A DNA stretch of 64,000 nucleotides from F1-20-MAGs119 sp041164425. GTDB taxonomy: Bacteria; Actinomycetota; Acidimicrobiia; Acidimicrobiales; Ilumatobacteraceae. Under the pieces are notes generated by a model. The model saw only the letters and a program-made list of their open reading frames with translations. It searched no databases and was not told the DNA's origin. This document shows, in pieces, positions 22,646-30,792 of this stretch. Positions within the stretch are counted from its first letter, which is position 1; each line of letters starts with the position of its first letter. The position numbers and the translations under genes are program-made. The DNA lies in the NCBI GenBank assembly GCA_041164425.1, contig JBEAPO010000127.1, positions 52,691 through 116,690 of the forward strand. The letters run 5' to 3'.

Positions 22646-23242
22646 GTGCGTCAGGTGTTGACGTGGCGTTTCGCACTCGCGATCGGCGTGCCGCTGATTG
22701 CGGCTCTGGCCTGGTGGTTGATCGCCGTACGCGCGGCTGGCGACGCCGCGCAATCCGAACGAACGCACTTCGTTTCTTACACGGCGTCCGTTGTCACGGT
22801 GCAGGCCGATCCGAACTGGGCCGTGAAGAATGGTCTGACGACGGGTACCGCGCGGCTTGCACTCGATGATGGGCGCACGCTCTACGTCGCCGAGGCGACG
22901 CTCGGCGAGATTCTTTGCACCGATTTCTCGACGCCCAACGCATGCGTGCTGCTGGCCGAGATGTTGGGTGATGCTCCGATCTGGTTTGCGCTCACGCCGG
23001 CGTCGGGCGACGAGCCGCTGTCACGCTTGCCTTTGCCACCCGTCGTCGACATGTTGAACGAAGGCGACCATGCGGTTCTGGAAAACGGTTGGGTGGTGCC
23101 CCTCGCGACGCCGACGAAGCGGGAATGCGAAACCGCAACCGCGAATCTCCGCGAGTTCATCGAGCGGTTCGGTCCCGACATGGAGGTGTCGCTCGACTTG
23201 TCGACCGATGCCATCGATACCGTGCGTTGCACGGCCGACTGA
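22646..23242 (+). CDS. membrane-anchored hypothetical protein
   Basis: This 198-aa protein has an N-terminal membrane anchor or uncleaved signal (about residues 8-31, FALAIGVPLIAALAWWLIAVRAAG) followed by an extracytoplasmic domain of about 165 residues with four Cys (LCTDFSTPNAC, KRECETA, VRCTAD), which could form two disulfides. No family is recognised. It starts at GTG 22646, 3 nt after hemL, so it is probably cotranscribed with the heme genes. It ends back-to-back with the convergent menJ-like gene (TGATCA). Confidence 0.6.
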   Translation: MRQVLTWRFALAIGVPLIAALAWWLIAVRAAGDAAQSERTHFVSYTASVVTVQADPNWAVKNGLTTGTARLALDDGRTLYVAEATLGEILCTDFSTPNACVLLAEMLGDAPIWFALTPASGDEPLSRLPLPPVVDMLNEGDHAVLENGWVVPLATPTKRECETATANLREFIERFGPDMEVSLDLSTDAIDTVRCTAD

Positions 23243-24502
23243 TCAGGCGTTAGGGAACAGACGAACGACTCTCGAGGCCGCCTTGTAGGCAGCCTCCGCC
23301 GGACCCGTTTCATCCGGCCTCAACAGGTTCGCCATGATGCGGAGCACCCACTCCATGAGTGAGCGACTCTGCATGCCGACTCGCGAGAGCTCGCGCATCA
23401 ACGCGGGTCGACCGATGACACGCGCGAAGAGTCGCGCGACCTTGAAGTACTGGCCGTACTCGGCGTCGAGCAGCGCGGGATACTGCTGCAGCACCGACGC
23501 ATTGCCGGTGAGAAGCGCCTCGTGCAGGACCTCTGCGGCCATTCGTGCGGTTTCGTACGCGTAGTCGATGCCTTCACCGTTGAACGGGTTCACGCTGCCA
23601 GCCGCGTCGCCGATGACTAGGTGGCTCGCACCGACTTTCGGACCGACGGAGCCGCCCATCGGGATGCGTCCCGCAGTGGCTTTCTGGGTTGGTGCTTCGG
23701 GATCGATCTTCCACGAGTCGGCGACCTGGTGTGCGTACGCATCGAGGAGATGCGAAGTGTTCACGTCCTTGAAGTCGCGGAACGTGGACAAGAGACCGAC
23801 GCCGATGTTGACCGTGCCGTCACCGACCGGGAAGATCCAGCCGTAACCGGGCATCGAATTGCCGTTGCGGTCTTTCACGTCGAGCGCCGACTCGATCCAC
23901 GGATCGGCATGCAACGGGGATTCCCAGTACGTGCGAATCGCGGTTCCGTAGGGCCACTCACGCGTGCGGTAGGTGCCGAGTGCCCGACCAATACGGCTGT
24001 TCGCACCGTCAGCGACGATCACGTATTCGGCCTTTACATCGATCGTCGAGTCGTCGCCCTTCTTCTTTGCGACCACGCCGCGCACACAACCACGGTCCAT
24101 GATCGGTTCGAGGGCTTCGTGGCCTTCGAGCAGCGTTGCGCCACTCTTTGCTGCGTTGTGCGCAACCATCATGTCGAGGTCACGACGGCGCACGACGTAG
24201 CCATGCTGTGGGTAGGTGGGGTGCGTGGGCCACTGAAGCTCGAGAGCCTTGCCGTGTGCGGTCGCACGCAGGCCTTCGTAGCGGTGGAACTTGGCGAGTT
24301 CATCGGCGAGACCCATGTCGCCCAGCTGCTTCACTGCACGCGGAGTGAGTCCGTCACCGCAAGTTTTTTCCCGCGGGTACGACTTTTTTTCGAGGACGAT
24401 GCAGTCGTGTCCCAACTGCGAGAGCCAATAGCCGGCAGCCGCTCCGGCAGGTCCGCCGCCAACGACGAGGACTTCTGTGGAGATTTCACTCGACGCGGCC
24501 AT
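23243..24502 (-). CDS. geranylgeranyl reductase family flavoprotein (MenJ-like)
   Basis: This 419-aa FAD protein has the dinucleotide motif VLVVGGGPAGAAAGYWLSQLG at the N-terminus, EKKSYPREKTCGDGLTPRAVKQL (the family PxxKxCGD signature), YVVRRRDLD, IVADGANSRIGRALG, and the second FAD motif LVIGDAAGSVNPFNGEGIDYA. Family members saturate isoprenoid double bonds; the actinobacterial MenJ partially reduces the menaquinone side chain. Location next to a cytochrome bc/complex I locus fits a quinone-tailoring role, which is an inference. ATG 24502 is supported by a TACCCT box 7 nt upstream; a longer frame continues without similarity. Confidence 0.85.
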   Translation of the reverse strand: MAASSEISTEVLVVGGGPAGAAAGYWLSQLGHDCIVLEKKSYPREKTCGDGLTPRAVKQLGDMGLADELAKFHRYEGLRATAHGKALELQWPTHPTYPQHGYVVRRRDLDMMVAHNAAKSGATLLEGHEALEPIMDRGCVRGVVAKKKGDDSTIDVKAEYVIVADGANSRIGRALGTYRTREWPYGTAIRTYWESPLHADPWIESALDVKDRNGNSMPGYGWIFPVGDGTVNIGVGLLSTFRDFKDVNTSHLLDAYAHQVADSWKIDPEAPTQKATAGRIPMGGSVGPKVGASHLVIGDAAGSVNPFNGEGIDYAYETARMAAEVLHEALLTGNASVLQQYPALLDAEYGQYFKVARLFARVIGRPALMRELSRVGMQSRSLMEWVLRIMANLLRPDETGPAEAAYKAASRVVRLFPNA

Positions 24503-24509
24503 GCGGTCG

Positions 24510-24515
24510 AGGGTA
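24510..24515 (-). promoter_or_regulatory. -10 element of the menJ-like gene
   Basis: Minus-strand TACCCT ends 7 nt before ATG 24502, a leaderless arrangement. Confidence 0.5.
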
Positions 24516-24565
24516 GAGGCGACCCGCGATCGATGCGCCACCGTGCCCGCCATGCGGGCGGTGAC

Positions 24566-25390
24566 TTACTTCGCTGCCGTGGTTTCGCGTGGGTCGACGC
24601 CCACCGCGTTCGGCGGGGGCATCAACGCCTTGAAGTCCTCGGTGAGGGATACGAACGACGTTGATCCGCCTTCGAGTGCGGCGAAGATTTCGGACTCAGG
24701 CGAGCACCAGTGCTCGTACTCCGCAGCCCACCGCTCGTCCTTCGGGTCTGCGCCTGCGAGGTCGTAGCGAATGTGACAAACGACACCAAGGATCTCGTAC
24801 TCGGTGAGGCCGCCGCCGTACTTCTCACCCTGCTGGGGCATCGGGTTGCCGTTGTAAGAGAGAGGTGCATGTGCGCCGCCCTCACGGTCAGGGTCTCCGT
24901 ACACCTTGATTCCCGCAGCGGCGTAGGCCTGGCTGCCGGTGTAGACGAAGTTCAGCATGTCCTCGATGTGGGGGAACGTCTTTAGGACCTCGCCCTGGTA
25001 CAGAACCCGACCCGCACCACCCTGGCCGGCGGCACCGTGGCAGCCTGCGCAGCCGCCCCAGACCTCGGTTCCCATGGCAATCGGGCCTTCAACGGTCTTT
25101 TCGGCGGGTTTAATAGCCAAAACGTACAGAAAACCCCAGACTGGCAGCAGGCTGAGGGTGGCCATTGCCCAAAACGGAATCTTGCGCCGGGCCTTGGCGG
25201 CAGCGACCACGGGGGAGTCGGGTTTGGCGACCTTGGGGGCGGGTTCGGGCTTCGATGCGGCCTTGGCGGGGGCGGATGCAGCCGGGACCGCGGGGGTCGA
25301 GGCACCCGAGGCCGCAGGGGCCGCATCTCCGGAACCGCCAGCGCGCCGATCGCGGGAACGCTTGAGGAGGTGCTCGGGGATTTCGGTCAC
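24566..25390 (-). CDS. membrane-anchored monoheme cytochrome c
   Basis: This 274-aa protein has a long cytosolic N-terminal region (1-70) that opens with MTEIPEHLLKR and continues as an Ala/Pro/Lys-rich linker, one membrane span (about 73-93), and an outer cytochrome c domain with the heme motif CAGCH at 114-118. A likely axial Met lies in the YNGNPMPQQGEKYGGG region. It is divergent from the bc complex operon and shares its opening motif with the subunit-IV-like protein of that operon, so it probably works with that complex or an oxidase. The start is GTG with a TAGGCT box 8 nt upstream. Exact partner unknown. Confidence 0.85.
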   Translation of the reverse strand: MTEIPEHLLKRSRDRRAGGSGDAAPAASGASTPAVPAASAPAKAASKPEPAPKVAKPDSPVVAAAKARRKIPFWAMATLSLLPVWGFLYVLAIKPAEKTVEGPIAMGTEVWGGCAGCHGAAGQGGAGRVLYQGEVLKTFPHIEDMLNFVYTGSQAYAAAGIKVYGDPDREGGAHAPLSYNGNPMPQQGEKYGGGLTEYEILGVVCHIRYDLAGADPKDERWAAEYEHWCSPESEIFAALEGGSTSFVSLTEDFKALMPPPNAVGVDPRETTAAK

Positions 25391-25398
25391 GGTGCGTC

Positions 25399-25404
25399 AG
25401 CCTA
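25399..25404 (-). promoter_or_regulatory. -10 element of the cytochrome c gene
   Basis: Minus-strand TAGGCT ends 8 nt before GTG 25390. Confidence 0.5.
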
Positions 25405-25504
25405 ATCCTTCGCGTGGCGCGAAAGGGAATCTAACGCGCGTGTTCCATGACGCACGTGCAAAAGAGAATGTCACCGAAATAGGGGCCGACCGTCGGGTGC
25501 TGAC

Positions 25505-25510
25505 TAGTGT
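25505..25510 (+). promoter_or_regulatory. -10 element of the bc/complex I operon
   Basis: TAGTGT would start transcription near 25517, giving a leader of about 60 nt before ATG 25576. It also makes the upstream GTG 25507 unlikely as a start, because that codon lies inside the box. Confidence 0.4.
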
Positions 25511-25575
25511 TCGTCAGGAAGTTTCAGGGCTTCCCTGTCCCCTCGGTAGAGGGCCCGGAAAGGATCTTCGGCGAA

Positions 25576-26052
25576 ATGCTGGCAATCGACGTTCTCAAGT
25601 GGCCGGGAGTGAACCAGGCGTTCATCTTCTCATTCCTCCTGACCACCGTCCTTGCTCTCGTCGTGATTCCGTACGGCAAGCGCCGCAAACCGGGCATTCC
25701 AGTGTCGTGGGGCGAAGCGATGATCGGCGCAACTTTCATCTTCGCGGTGCTGTTCCTCGCATTCGGCGTCGTGCCCCACCAGTGGATCGACCACGCCGAC
25801 AAGAACCTCGGATGGCGCAAGGACAAGCCCCTTCTGGGTCCTGGCGGGATCCTGAAGGCGCAATCGAGCGGCGGCAGTTTTCCGTTCGAGATTTCCTACG
25901 AGGCGTTGCGCGACATCATCGTCGTCGTGATCCACGCTTTCTACATCGGCCTCTTCATGTACCTCGCCGTGTGGTGGCAAAAGCGCGGACAGACCCAAGC
26001 CAAGGAACTCGAGACCTCGACGTACGGTCGTCCGCTCGTACGCAAGACCTGA
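25576..26052 (+). CDS. membrane protein at the head of the bc/complex I operon
   Basis: This 158-aa protein has about three hydrophobic segments (roughly residues 14-33, 49-67 and 121-142) and a conserved-looking loop PHQWIDHADKNLGWRKDKPLLGPGG. No known family is recognised. It precedes the ferredoxin and cytochrome b genes in the same direction, so it may be an accessory subunit or assembly factor of the bc complex. ATG 25576 has GGAAAGGA about 10 nt upstream; the open frame extends to GTG 25507, but that codon overlaps a promoter element. Function inferred from context only. Confidence 0.6.
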   Translation: MLAIDVLKWPGVNQAFIFSFLLTTVLALVVIPYGKRRKPGIPVSWGEAMIGATFIFAVLFLAFGVVPHQWIDHADKNLGWRKDKPLLGPGGILKAQSSGGSFPFEISYEALRDIIVVVIHAFYIGLFMYLAVWWQKRGQTQAKELETSTYGRPLVRKT

Positions 26053-26102
26053 TCGAACACGAACGCGAAATTCACTGACAAGAAAGGGAAAGGAGACACC
26101 AG

Positions 26103-26516
26103 ATGGCCAAGACAGATGCGAACCCACCCATGCCCGACTGGTCGACCGAGTACCAGTTGGTCGAAGTCGACGCCGACTACCTCACCAAAGCCGTCAAGCC
26201 CAAGCAATTCATCCACATCGACCAGTCCGAGTGCATCATGTGCGAGGGCTGCGTCGACATCTGCCCGTGGAAGTGCATCCACATGGTCGACCCCGATGCC
26301 GTTGCAGAAGCGATCGGCACGGAACAGCCGGGACTCGACCCGCGCGACAACGTGATGTTCATCATCGACGACGACGTGTGCACGCGCTGCGCATTGTGCG
26401 TCGATCGTTGTCCGACCGGCGTCATCATTCTCGGCAAGGTCGGCGCACCCGTCGCCACCGGCGACTCTCACACTCGTACCAACAACCACGGCTACGCCTA
26501 CGGAATGCGTTTCTAG
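26103..26516 (+). CDS. 2x[4Fe-4S] ferredoxin
   Basis: This 137-aa protein has two complete cluster motifs, CIMCEGCVDICP (about residues 43-54) and CTRCALCVDRCP (about 98-109), separated by a 43-residue insert. The N-terminal 40 residues (EYQLVEVDADYLTKAVKPKQF) and the C-terminal tail have no cluster ligands. It is larger than simple bacterial ferredoxins and looks like an electron-transfer subunit. It is encoded between a membrane protein and cytochrome b, with a good AAAGGAG Shine-Dalgarno. It may pass electrons to or from the bc complex, or serve the complex I without NADH module encoded about 21 kb downstream. The partner is inferred. Confidence 0.88.
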   Translation: MAKTDANPPMPDWSTEYQLVEVDADYLTKAVKPKQFIHIDQSECIMCEGCVDICPWKCIHMVDPDAVAEAIGTEQPGLDPRDNVMFIIDDDVCTRCALCVDRCPTGVIILGKVGAPVATGDSHTRTNNHGYAYGMRF

Positions 26517-26528
26517 GAGCACCCCCAC

Positions 26529-27314
26529 ATGGCAAAGACGATTGACGACCAACCCACACCGACGCTGAAGGACCGCGTCTCGAAGATCGGTGAGCAGATG
26601 CAGGGCAGCCAGGCCTGGAACTCGATCTTCCGACCCGGCTCGATTTTCCGCAAGGGTTACACCGACTCACCGCGTAACCGTTCGTACGTCATCATGAACT
26701 CGGTGCTGTACCACTTGCACCCCGTGAAGGTGAAGCGTCACGCGGTGAAGGTCAGCTACACGCTGTGCCTCGGTGGACTCTCCTTCTTCCTCTTCATCCT
26801 GCTCACGGTGACGGGCATCTTCCTCATGTTCTTCTACCGACCGACTGCCGCGAACGCATGGCAGGACATCCAGACATTGCAAACGTCGGTGACGTTCGGT
26901 TTGTTGGTGCGAAACATGCACCGTTGGGGTGCGCACCTCATGGTGCTCACCGTGTTCTTGCACATGGCGCGCGTCTTCTATCACGGTGCATACAAGCCGC
27001 CGCGCGAGTTCAACTGGGTCATCGGCGTGATCCTGCTCACGCTCACCTTGTTGTTGTCGTTCACCGGTTACCTGCTCCCGTGGGACCAGTTGGCACTGTG
27101 GGCCGTTGCGGTGGGTACCAACATGATGGGTTACACCCCGGTCTTCGGTAGCCAGGTGCGTTTCGTTCTGCTCGGTGGTGTCGAGATCGGATCCGAAACG
27201 TTGCTGCGTTGGTACGTGCTGCACGTGATCATGCTTCCGTTCGTCATCGTCATCTTCATGGCCATTCACTTCTGGCGCGTCCGCAAGGACGGCGGAATCT
27301 CCGGACCACTGTGA
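26529..27314 (+). CDS. cytochrome b, N-terminal half (b6-like)
   Basis: This 261-aa membrane subunit of a quinol-cytochrome c reductase corresponds to cytochrome b6. Four haem-ligand His are present in two pairs, His131/His145 (NMHRWGAH...FLHMA) and His232/His247 (WYVLHVI...MAIHFWR). The C-terminus RKDGGISGPL is the b6 type ending. Cys80 (LCLGGLSFF), followed by FYRPT, aligns with the b6 Cys that attaches the extra haem c(n). About 50 cytosolic residues precede the first helix. It precedes the subunit-IV-like gene by 15 nt, so cytochrome b is split as in chloroplasts and Firmicutes. Confidence 0.92.
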   Translation: MAKTIDDQPTPTLKDRVSKIGEQMQGSQAWNSIFRPGSIFRKGYTDSPRNRSYVIMNSVLYHLHPVKVKRHAVKVSYTLCLGGLSFFLFILLTVTGIFLMFFYRPTAANAWQDIQTLQTSVTFGLLVRNMHRWGAHLMVLTVFLHMARVFYHGAYKPPREFNWVIGVILLTLTLLLSFTGYLLPWDQLALWAVAVGTNMMGYTPVFGSQVRFVLLGGVEIGSETLLRWYVLHVIMLPFVIVIFMAIHFWRVRKDGGISGPL

Positions 27315-27329
27315 TGGAGGTAATCAACA

Positions 27330-28046
27330 ATGACTGAGATCCCCGAACACCTCCTAAAGCGCGCCCAAGCCGCGCGTGAAAAAGCAGCCGGCGGCGATGC
27401 TGCCGACGGCGCATCCGGTGGTGACCGCATTCCCGACCAACTGCTCGACCGCACGAAGGCGGCCGGCTCGGGTGTCGCCGTTGCCGACAAGCCGACGACC
27501 GTCGTCGCCGCGGCCGCCGCAGGTGGTCTGCCGATCGGGGCCGGACCCGGCGGGCACACGCAGCGTTTGCTCACCGTCGTCAAGTCCGGATCGATCCAGG
27601 AAGTCAAGGCGGCTCCGGTCGACAAGGTGCACACGTGGCCACACCTGCTTGCCGTCGAGTTCGTCGCAGCACTCGCCTGCACGGCGTTCCTCTTCGTCTT
27701 CTCGTGGTTCGTGAACGCGCCGTTGCTTCAGGCCGCGAACGTCAACCAAACCCCGAACCCCTCGAAGGCGCCGTGGTACTTCCTCGGTCTGCAGGAACTG
27801 TTGACGATGTTCCACCCGATGATCGCGGGCGTGACCCTGCCCGGCATGGGTCTCATCGCGTTGATCCTTGCGCCCTACATCGACAAGAACCCCTCGAACA
27901 AGCCCGAGGACCGCAAGTTCATCACCAGCCTGATGACCGTGCACCTCATGTTCTGGGCGGTGCTGGTCATGATCGGTTCGTTCTTCCGCGGCCCGGGATT
28001 CAACTTCGTGTTCCCGTGGCGCGACGGCATCTTCTTCGAGTTGTGA
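27330..28046 (+). CDS. cytochrome b, C-terminal half (subunit IV-like) with N-terminal extension
   Basis: This 238-aa protein has about three membrane helices in its C-terminal 150 residues and the quinol-oxidation-site segment NPSKAPWYFLGLQELL, in which the classical PEWY reads APWY. Residues 1-90 are a hydrophilic extension starting MTEIPEHLLKR and repeating a similar element as RIPDQLLDRTKAA. A GGAGG Shine-Dalgarno precedes the ATG. It pairs with the upstream b6-like subunit. The same opening motif occurs in the divergent cytochrome c. Confidence is high for the domain; the role of the extension is unknown. Confidence 0.9.
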   Translation: MTEIPEHLLKRAQAAREKAAGGDAADGASGGDRIPDQLLDRTKAAGSGVAVADKPTTVVAAAAAGGLPIGAGPGGHTQRLLTVVKSGSIQEVKAAPVDKVHTWPHLLAVEFVAALACTAFLFVFSWFVNAPLLQAANVNQTPNPSKAPWYFLGLQELLTMFHPMIAGVTLPGMGLIALILAPYIDKNPSNKPEDRKFITSLMTVHLMFWAVLVMIGSFFRGPGFNFVFPWRDGIFFEL

Positions 28047-28073
28047 TCATCGGGATCTGAGAGGAACACACAC

Positions 28074-28928
28074 ATGAGCACTCCCCTCATCATCGCGTTG
28101 GCGGTTGCGGCGATCGTCATCCTCGGCGGACTCGTGTTCGTCACCGCGGCGCGCAAGTCCGAGGTGCGTGGCGCGGGCGCACTGTCACGCGAAACCAAGA
28201 AGCGCGACCGCGGCGCGGTCTCGGCCACCGCCGGTGCGTCGGGTCGCGCCTACGAATCGGCCGCAACATCCACCTCGACCGAGGTAGCCGTGCGTGATTC
28301 GGTCGAACTCACCGAATGGGTCGCACCGGATCCCGAAGCGCTCGGCGAAACGCGTCGTGCGTTCTTCAACCGCGCAACGGTGACGTTGATGAGCGCGTCG
28401 CTCGGCGCGTTCGGCGCATCGCTCGTCGGCTTTCTGTGGAAGGGCTCGGCCGGTGGTTTCGGTTCGAAGATCGCCGTTGGCAAGATCGATGACGTCCTGC
28501 AAGGCATCAAGTCGAACAAGGGCTTCATGTACTACCCCGAAGCACGCGCATGGGTGACGGAGTACCCGAAGGATTCGCTCGCAAAGGCACAGGCCGTCTA
28601 CGGCAGCCAACCCGCGGTGCTCGCCGGCATGGAGGCCGGTGTCGTGGCCCTGTACCAGAAGTGCCCGCACCTCGGCTGTCGCGTCCCCGATTGCAAGAGC
28701 TCACAATGGTTCGAATGTGGTTGCCACGGATCGATGTACAACCGCGTCGGTGAGAAGAAGGGTGGTCCCGCTCCGCGCGGAATGGACCGCTTCGGCGTCG
28801 CCGTGAACAACGGCGTGCTTGTCATCGACACGGGTGCCGTCTTTGGTGGCCCGCCGATCGGCGTCAACACCACCGGGCAAGAAGCCGAAGGCCCGCACTG
28901 CCTGGCCGCCGGTGGGGGTGGTCACTGA
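28074..28928 (+). CDS. Rieske iron-sulfur subunit of the bc complex
   Basis: This 284-aa protein has a first membrane helix (about 4-24), a linker, a twin-arginine-like second anchor (TRRAFFNRATVTLMSASLGAFG, about residues 97-125), and a C-terminal Rieske domain. The [2Fe-2S] ligands lie in CPHLGC and CGCHGS, with an extra Cys in PDCKSSQW between them. It would accept electrons from menaquinol at the outer face and pass them to the diheme cytochrome c encoded next. The ATG is preceded by GAGAGGAA. The order b6 / subunit IV / Rieske / cytochrome c suggests one complex. Confidence 0.9.
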   Translation: MSTPLIIALAVAAIVILGGLVFVTAARKSEVRGAGALSRETKKRDRGAVSATAGASGRAYESAATSTSTEVAVRDSVELTEWVAPDPEALGETRRAFFNRATVTLMSASLGAFGASLVGFLWKGSAGGFGSKIAVGKIDDVLQGIKSNKGFMYYPEARAWVTEYPKDSLAKAQAVYGSQPAVLAGMEAGVVALYQKCPHLGCRVPDCKSSQWFECGCHGSMYNRVGEKKGGPAPRGMDRFGVAVNNGVLVIDTGAVFGGPPIGVNTTGQEAEGPHCLAAGGGGH

Positions 28929-28930
28929 CC

Positions 28931-29953
28931 ATGGTCGCAGGTCTCACCGTCAACATCGCGTGGATCGTTCTCGCGGCCATCACCGTTTCGTGGGTCATCT
29001 ACGGACTGTTCAACATCCGTGGGTCGCGTCGCGAATACGGATCCGAAATCGAACTGGCTGCGAACCGCAAGCCGTACTACGACGACGAAGTTCTCGAGGG
29101 GAAGAAGCTCGAGCGCACACAGTTGCTTGGTCTCGCGTTCCTCGCCGTCATCACCATCTCGCTTCCGCTCTACTGGGTTCTCGAACCCAGCCGCCAGTCG
29201 AACGCGGAGTTCGGATGGAGCAAGCGCTTCGCAAGTTGGGGCGGCAAGTTGTTCGATGTCACCGCCAACGGCGGCTTCAACTGCGCAGGTTGCCACGGCG
29301 GCATGAAGGCCAACGGCGGCAACGCGCCTTTCGCGGTCACCGACCCGAAGACCGGTGAAGTGAAAGCCGTCAGCTGGAAAGCACCGGCGCTCAACACCGT
29401 GTACCAACGCTTCTCGGAGTCAGAGGTGCGGTTCATCCTCGAATACGGCCGTCCGTTCTCGCCGATGTCGCCATGGGGCACCATCGGCGGCGGGCCGATG
29501 AACGAACAGCAGATTCAGACGCTGCTCGACTACCTCAAGAGCATCCAGCTTCCCCTTGAAGAAGGAAAGATGCCGAAGGCAAAGGCCGACGAGATTCAGG
29601 CCGAAGCCGAGCGACTTGTCAAGGCCGGCGCATACAAGTCGGTCGGTGAGGCACTGTTCAACCTCGACATCGATGGGGGTGCGTATTCCTGCGCACGCTG
29701 CCACACGAAGGGTTGGTCTTACGGTGACGCACAGATCACCGGTGGCGGTGCCTTCGGCCCGAACCTCACCGGCGGGTCGACCGTGCGTCAGTTCCCCAGC
29801 CAGGACGAAATGATCGCGTTCATCAAGAACGGCTCGGAGTACGGCAAGAAGTACGGCGAACAGGGCCAGGGCGGCGGTCGTATGCCCGGTTTCGGCGCCA
29901 CGTACACCGATGAGCAGATCAAGGCCATCGTGGAATACGTGAGGGGTCTCTAG
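28931..29953 (+). CDS. diheme cytochrome c subunit of the bc complex
   Basis: This 340-aa protein has two membrane helices in the first 85 residues and two outer cytochrome c domains. The heme motifs are CAGCH at 118-122 and CARCH at 254-258; likely axial Met residues are in PFSPMSPWG and RMPGFGATYTDEQI. A charged helix (KADEIQAEAERLVKAG) connects the domains. It resembles QcrC-type dihemes of actinobacteria but with N-terminal rather than C-terminal anchoring. It follows the Rieske gene by 2 nt and is followed directly by the next ORF, indicating tight coupling. Confidence 0.88.
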   Translation: MVAGLTVNIAWIVLAAITVSWVIYGLFNIRGSRREYGSEIELAANRKPYYDDEVLEGKKLERTQLLGLAFLAVITISLPLYWVLEPSRQSNAEFGWSKRFASWGGKLFDVTANGGFNCAGCHGGMKANGGNAPFAVTDPKTGEVKAVSWKAPALNTVYQRFSESEVRFILEYGRPFSPMSPWGTIGGGPMNEQQIQTLLDYLKSIQLPLEEGKMPKAKADEIQAEAERLVKAGAYKSVGEALFNLDIDGGAYSCARCHTKGWSYGDAQITGGGAFGPNLTGGSTVRQFPSQDEMIAFIKNGSEYGKKYGEQGQGGGRMPGFGATYTDEQIKAIVEYVRGL

Positions 29954-30778
29954 ATGTTGTCAACTCTTCTCGCCGTCGGGTGGGAACCCGAGATTCGCGG
30001 TGCGCTCACGGTCATCATCGGTGTCGTTGCGTTGATGGGCAGCGTCTATCTCATCCTCGGCACGAACATGGGTGCGCGCCTCGGTCTGCTTGTCGCACTC
30101 GCCGGACTCTTCGGGTGGATGGCCACGATGGGTGCGATCTGGTGGACCTACGGCATCGGCCTCCAGGGTCGTCAACCAACGTGGAAACCCGCTGCCCCGA
30201 TCTCGATCGTGCGTGATGCGCGTTTGCTCGATCGCGCAGAGGTCATCGGCGCGCCGATCAAGATCGATGCGGGTGCGACGCCGTCCGAAGTTGCGAAGGC
30301 AGCGCAGGCCGGGCTCATCGCCGACGGTTGGACCAGGCTCGATGACGCCGACCCGCGTCGTGGTCAGGCCGTCGCTTCGGCCGACGACATCATTCAGAAC
30401 AAGGCCAAGGAGTACGCGGCCGGTGAGTACACCGCGGTTGCCGTGTACGACCGTGGTGGCGAACGTTGGCCGAAGATTTCCGAGTCGATCGACTTCACCG
30501 CGTTGCTGCACAAGCCGCGTTACGCGCTCGTCGAACTCGCATCGTTGGTGCCCCAGCGCACCGAGCCCGGTCGCGCTCCGGCTCGGCCCGTCATCGACAA
30601 CGAACAACCACACCGCTATCTGCTCATGATCCGTGACCTCGGCTCGAAGCGTCAGCCCGCCGTGTTCATCACCATCGGATCCTCGATCATCTTCCTCATT
30701 CTCTGCTGGCTCCTTCATCGTCGCGACCGCTTCGTGAAGGAGAACGTTGCGGGTGAGTTGAATCCGGCGAAGGCCTAG
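29954..30778 (+). CDS. membrane protein between the bc and nuo genes
   Basis: This 274-aa protein has a short outer or inner N-terminus, two close hydrophobic segments (about 16-36 and 42-64), a soluble domain of about 170 residues rich in Ala, Asp and Arg, and a final membrane helix (about 233-252) with a basic tail (LHRRDRFVKEN). No family is recognised. Its start codon directly follows the cytochrome c stop, and nuoA begins 14 nt after it, so it belongs to the operon. It may be an accessory subunit of the bc complex or link the two complexes; this is inference. Confidence 0.65.
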   Translation: MLSTLLAVGWEPEIRGALTVIIGVVALMGSVYLILGTNMGARLGLLVALAGLFGWMATMGAIWWTYGIGLQGRQPTWKPAAPISIVRDARLLDRAEVIGAPIKIDAGATPSEVAKAAQAGLIADGWTRLDDADPRRGQAVASADDIIQNKAKEYAAGEYTAVAVYDRGGERWPKISESIDFTALLHKPRYALVELASLVPQRTEPGRAPARPVIDNEQPHRYLLMIRDLGSKRQPAVFITIGSSIIFLILCWLLHRRDRFVKENVAGELNPAKA

Positions 30779-30792
30779 GGCGGAACCACACC

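Noticed and set aside
25507..25575. GTG 25507 as start of the first bc-operon membrane protein
   Set aside because: The codon lies within a TAGTGT promoter element, has no Shine-Dalgarno, and the preceding residues are not hydrophobic or conserved-looking. ATG 25576 has GGAAAGGA upstream.
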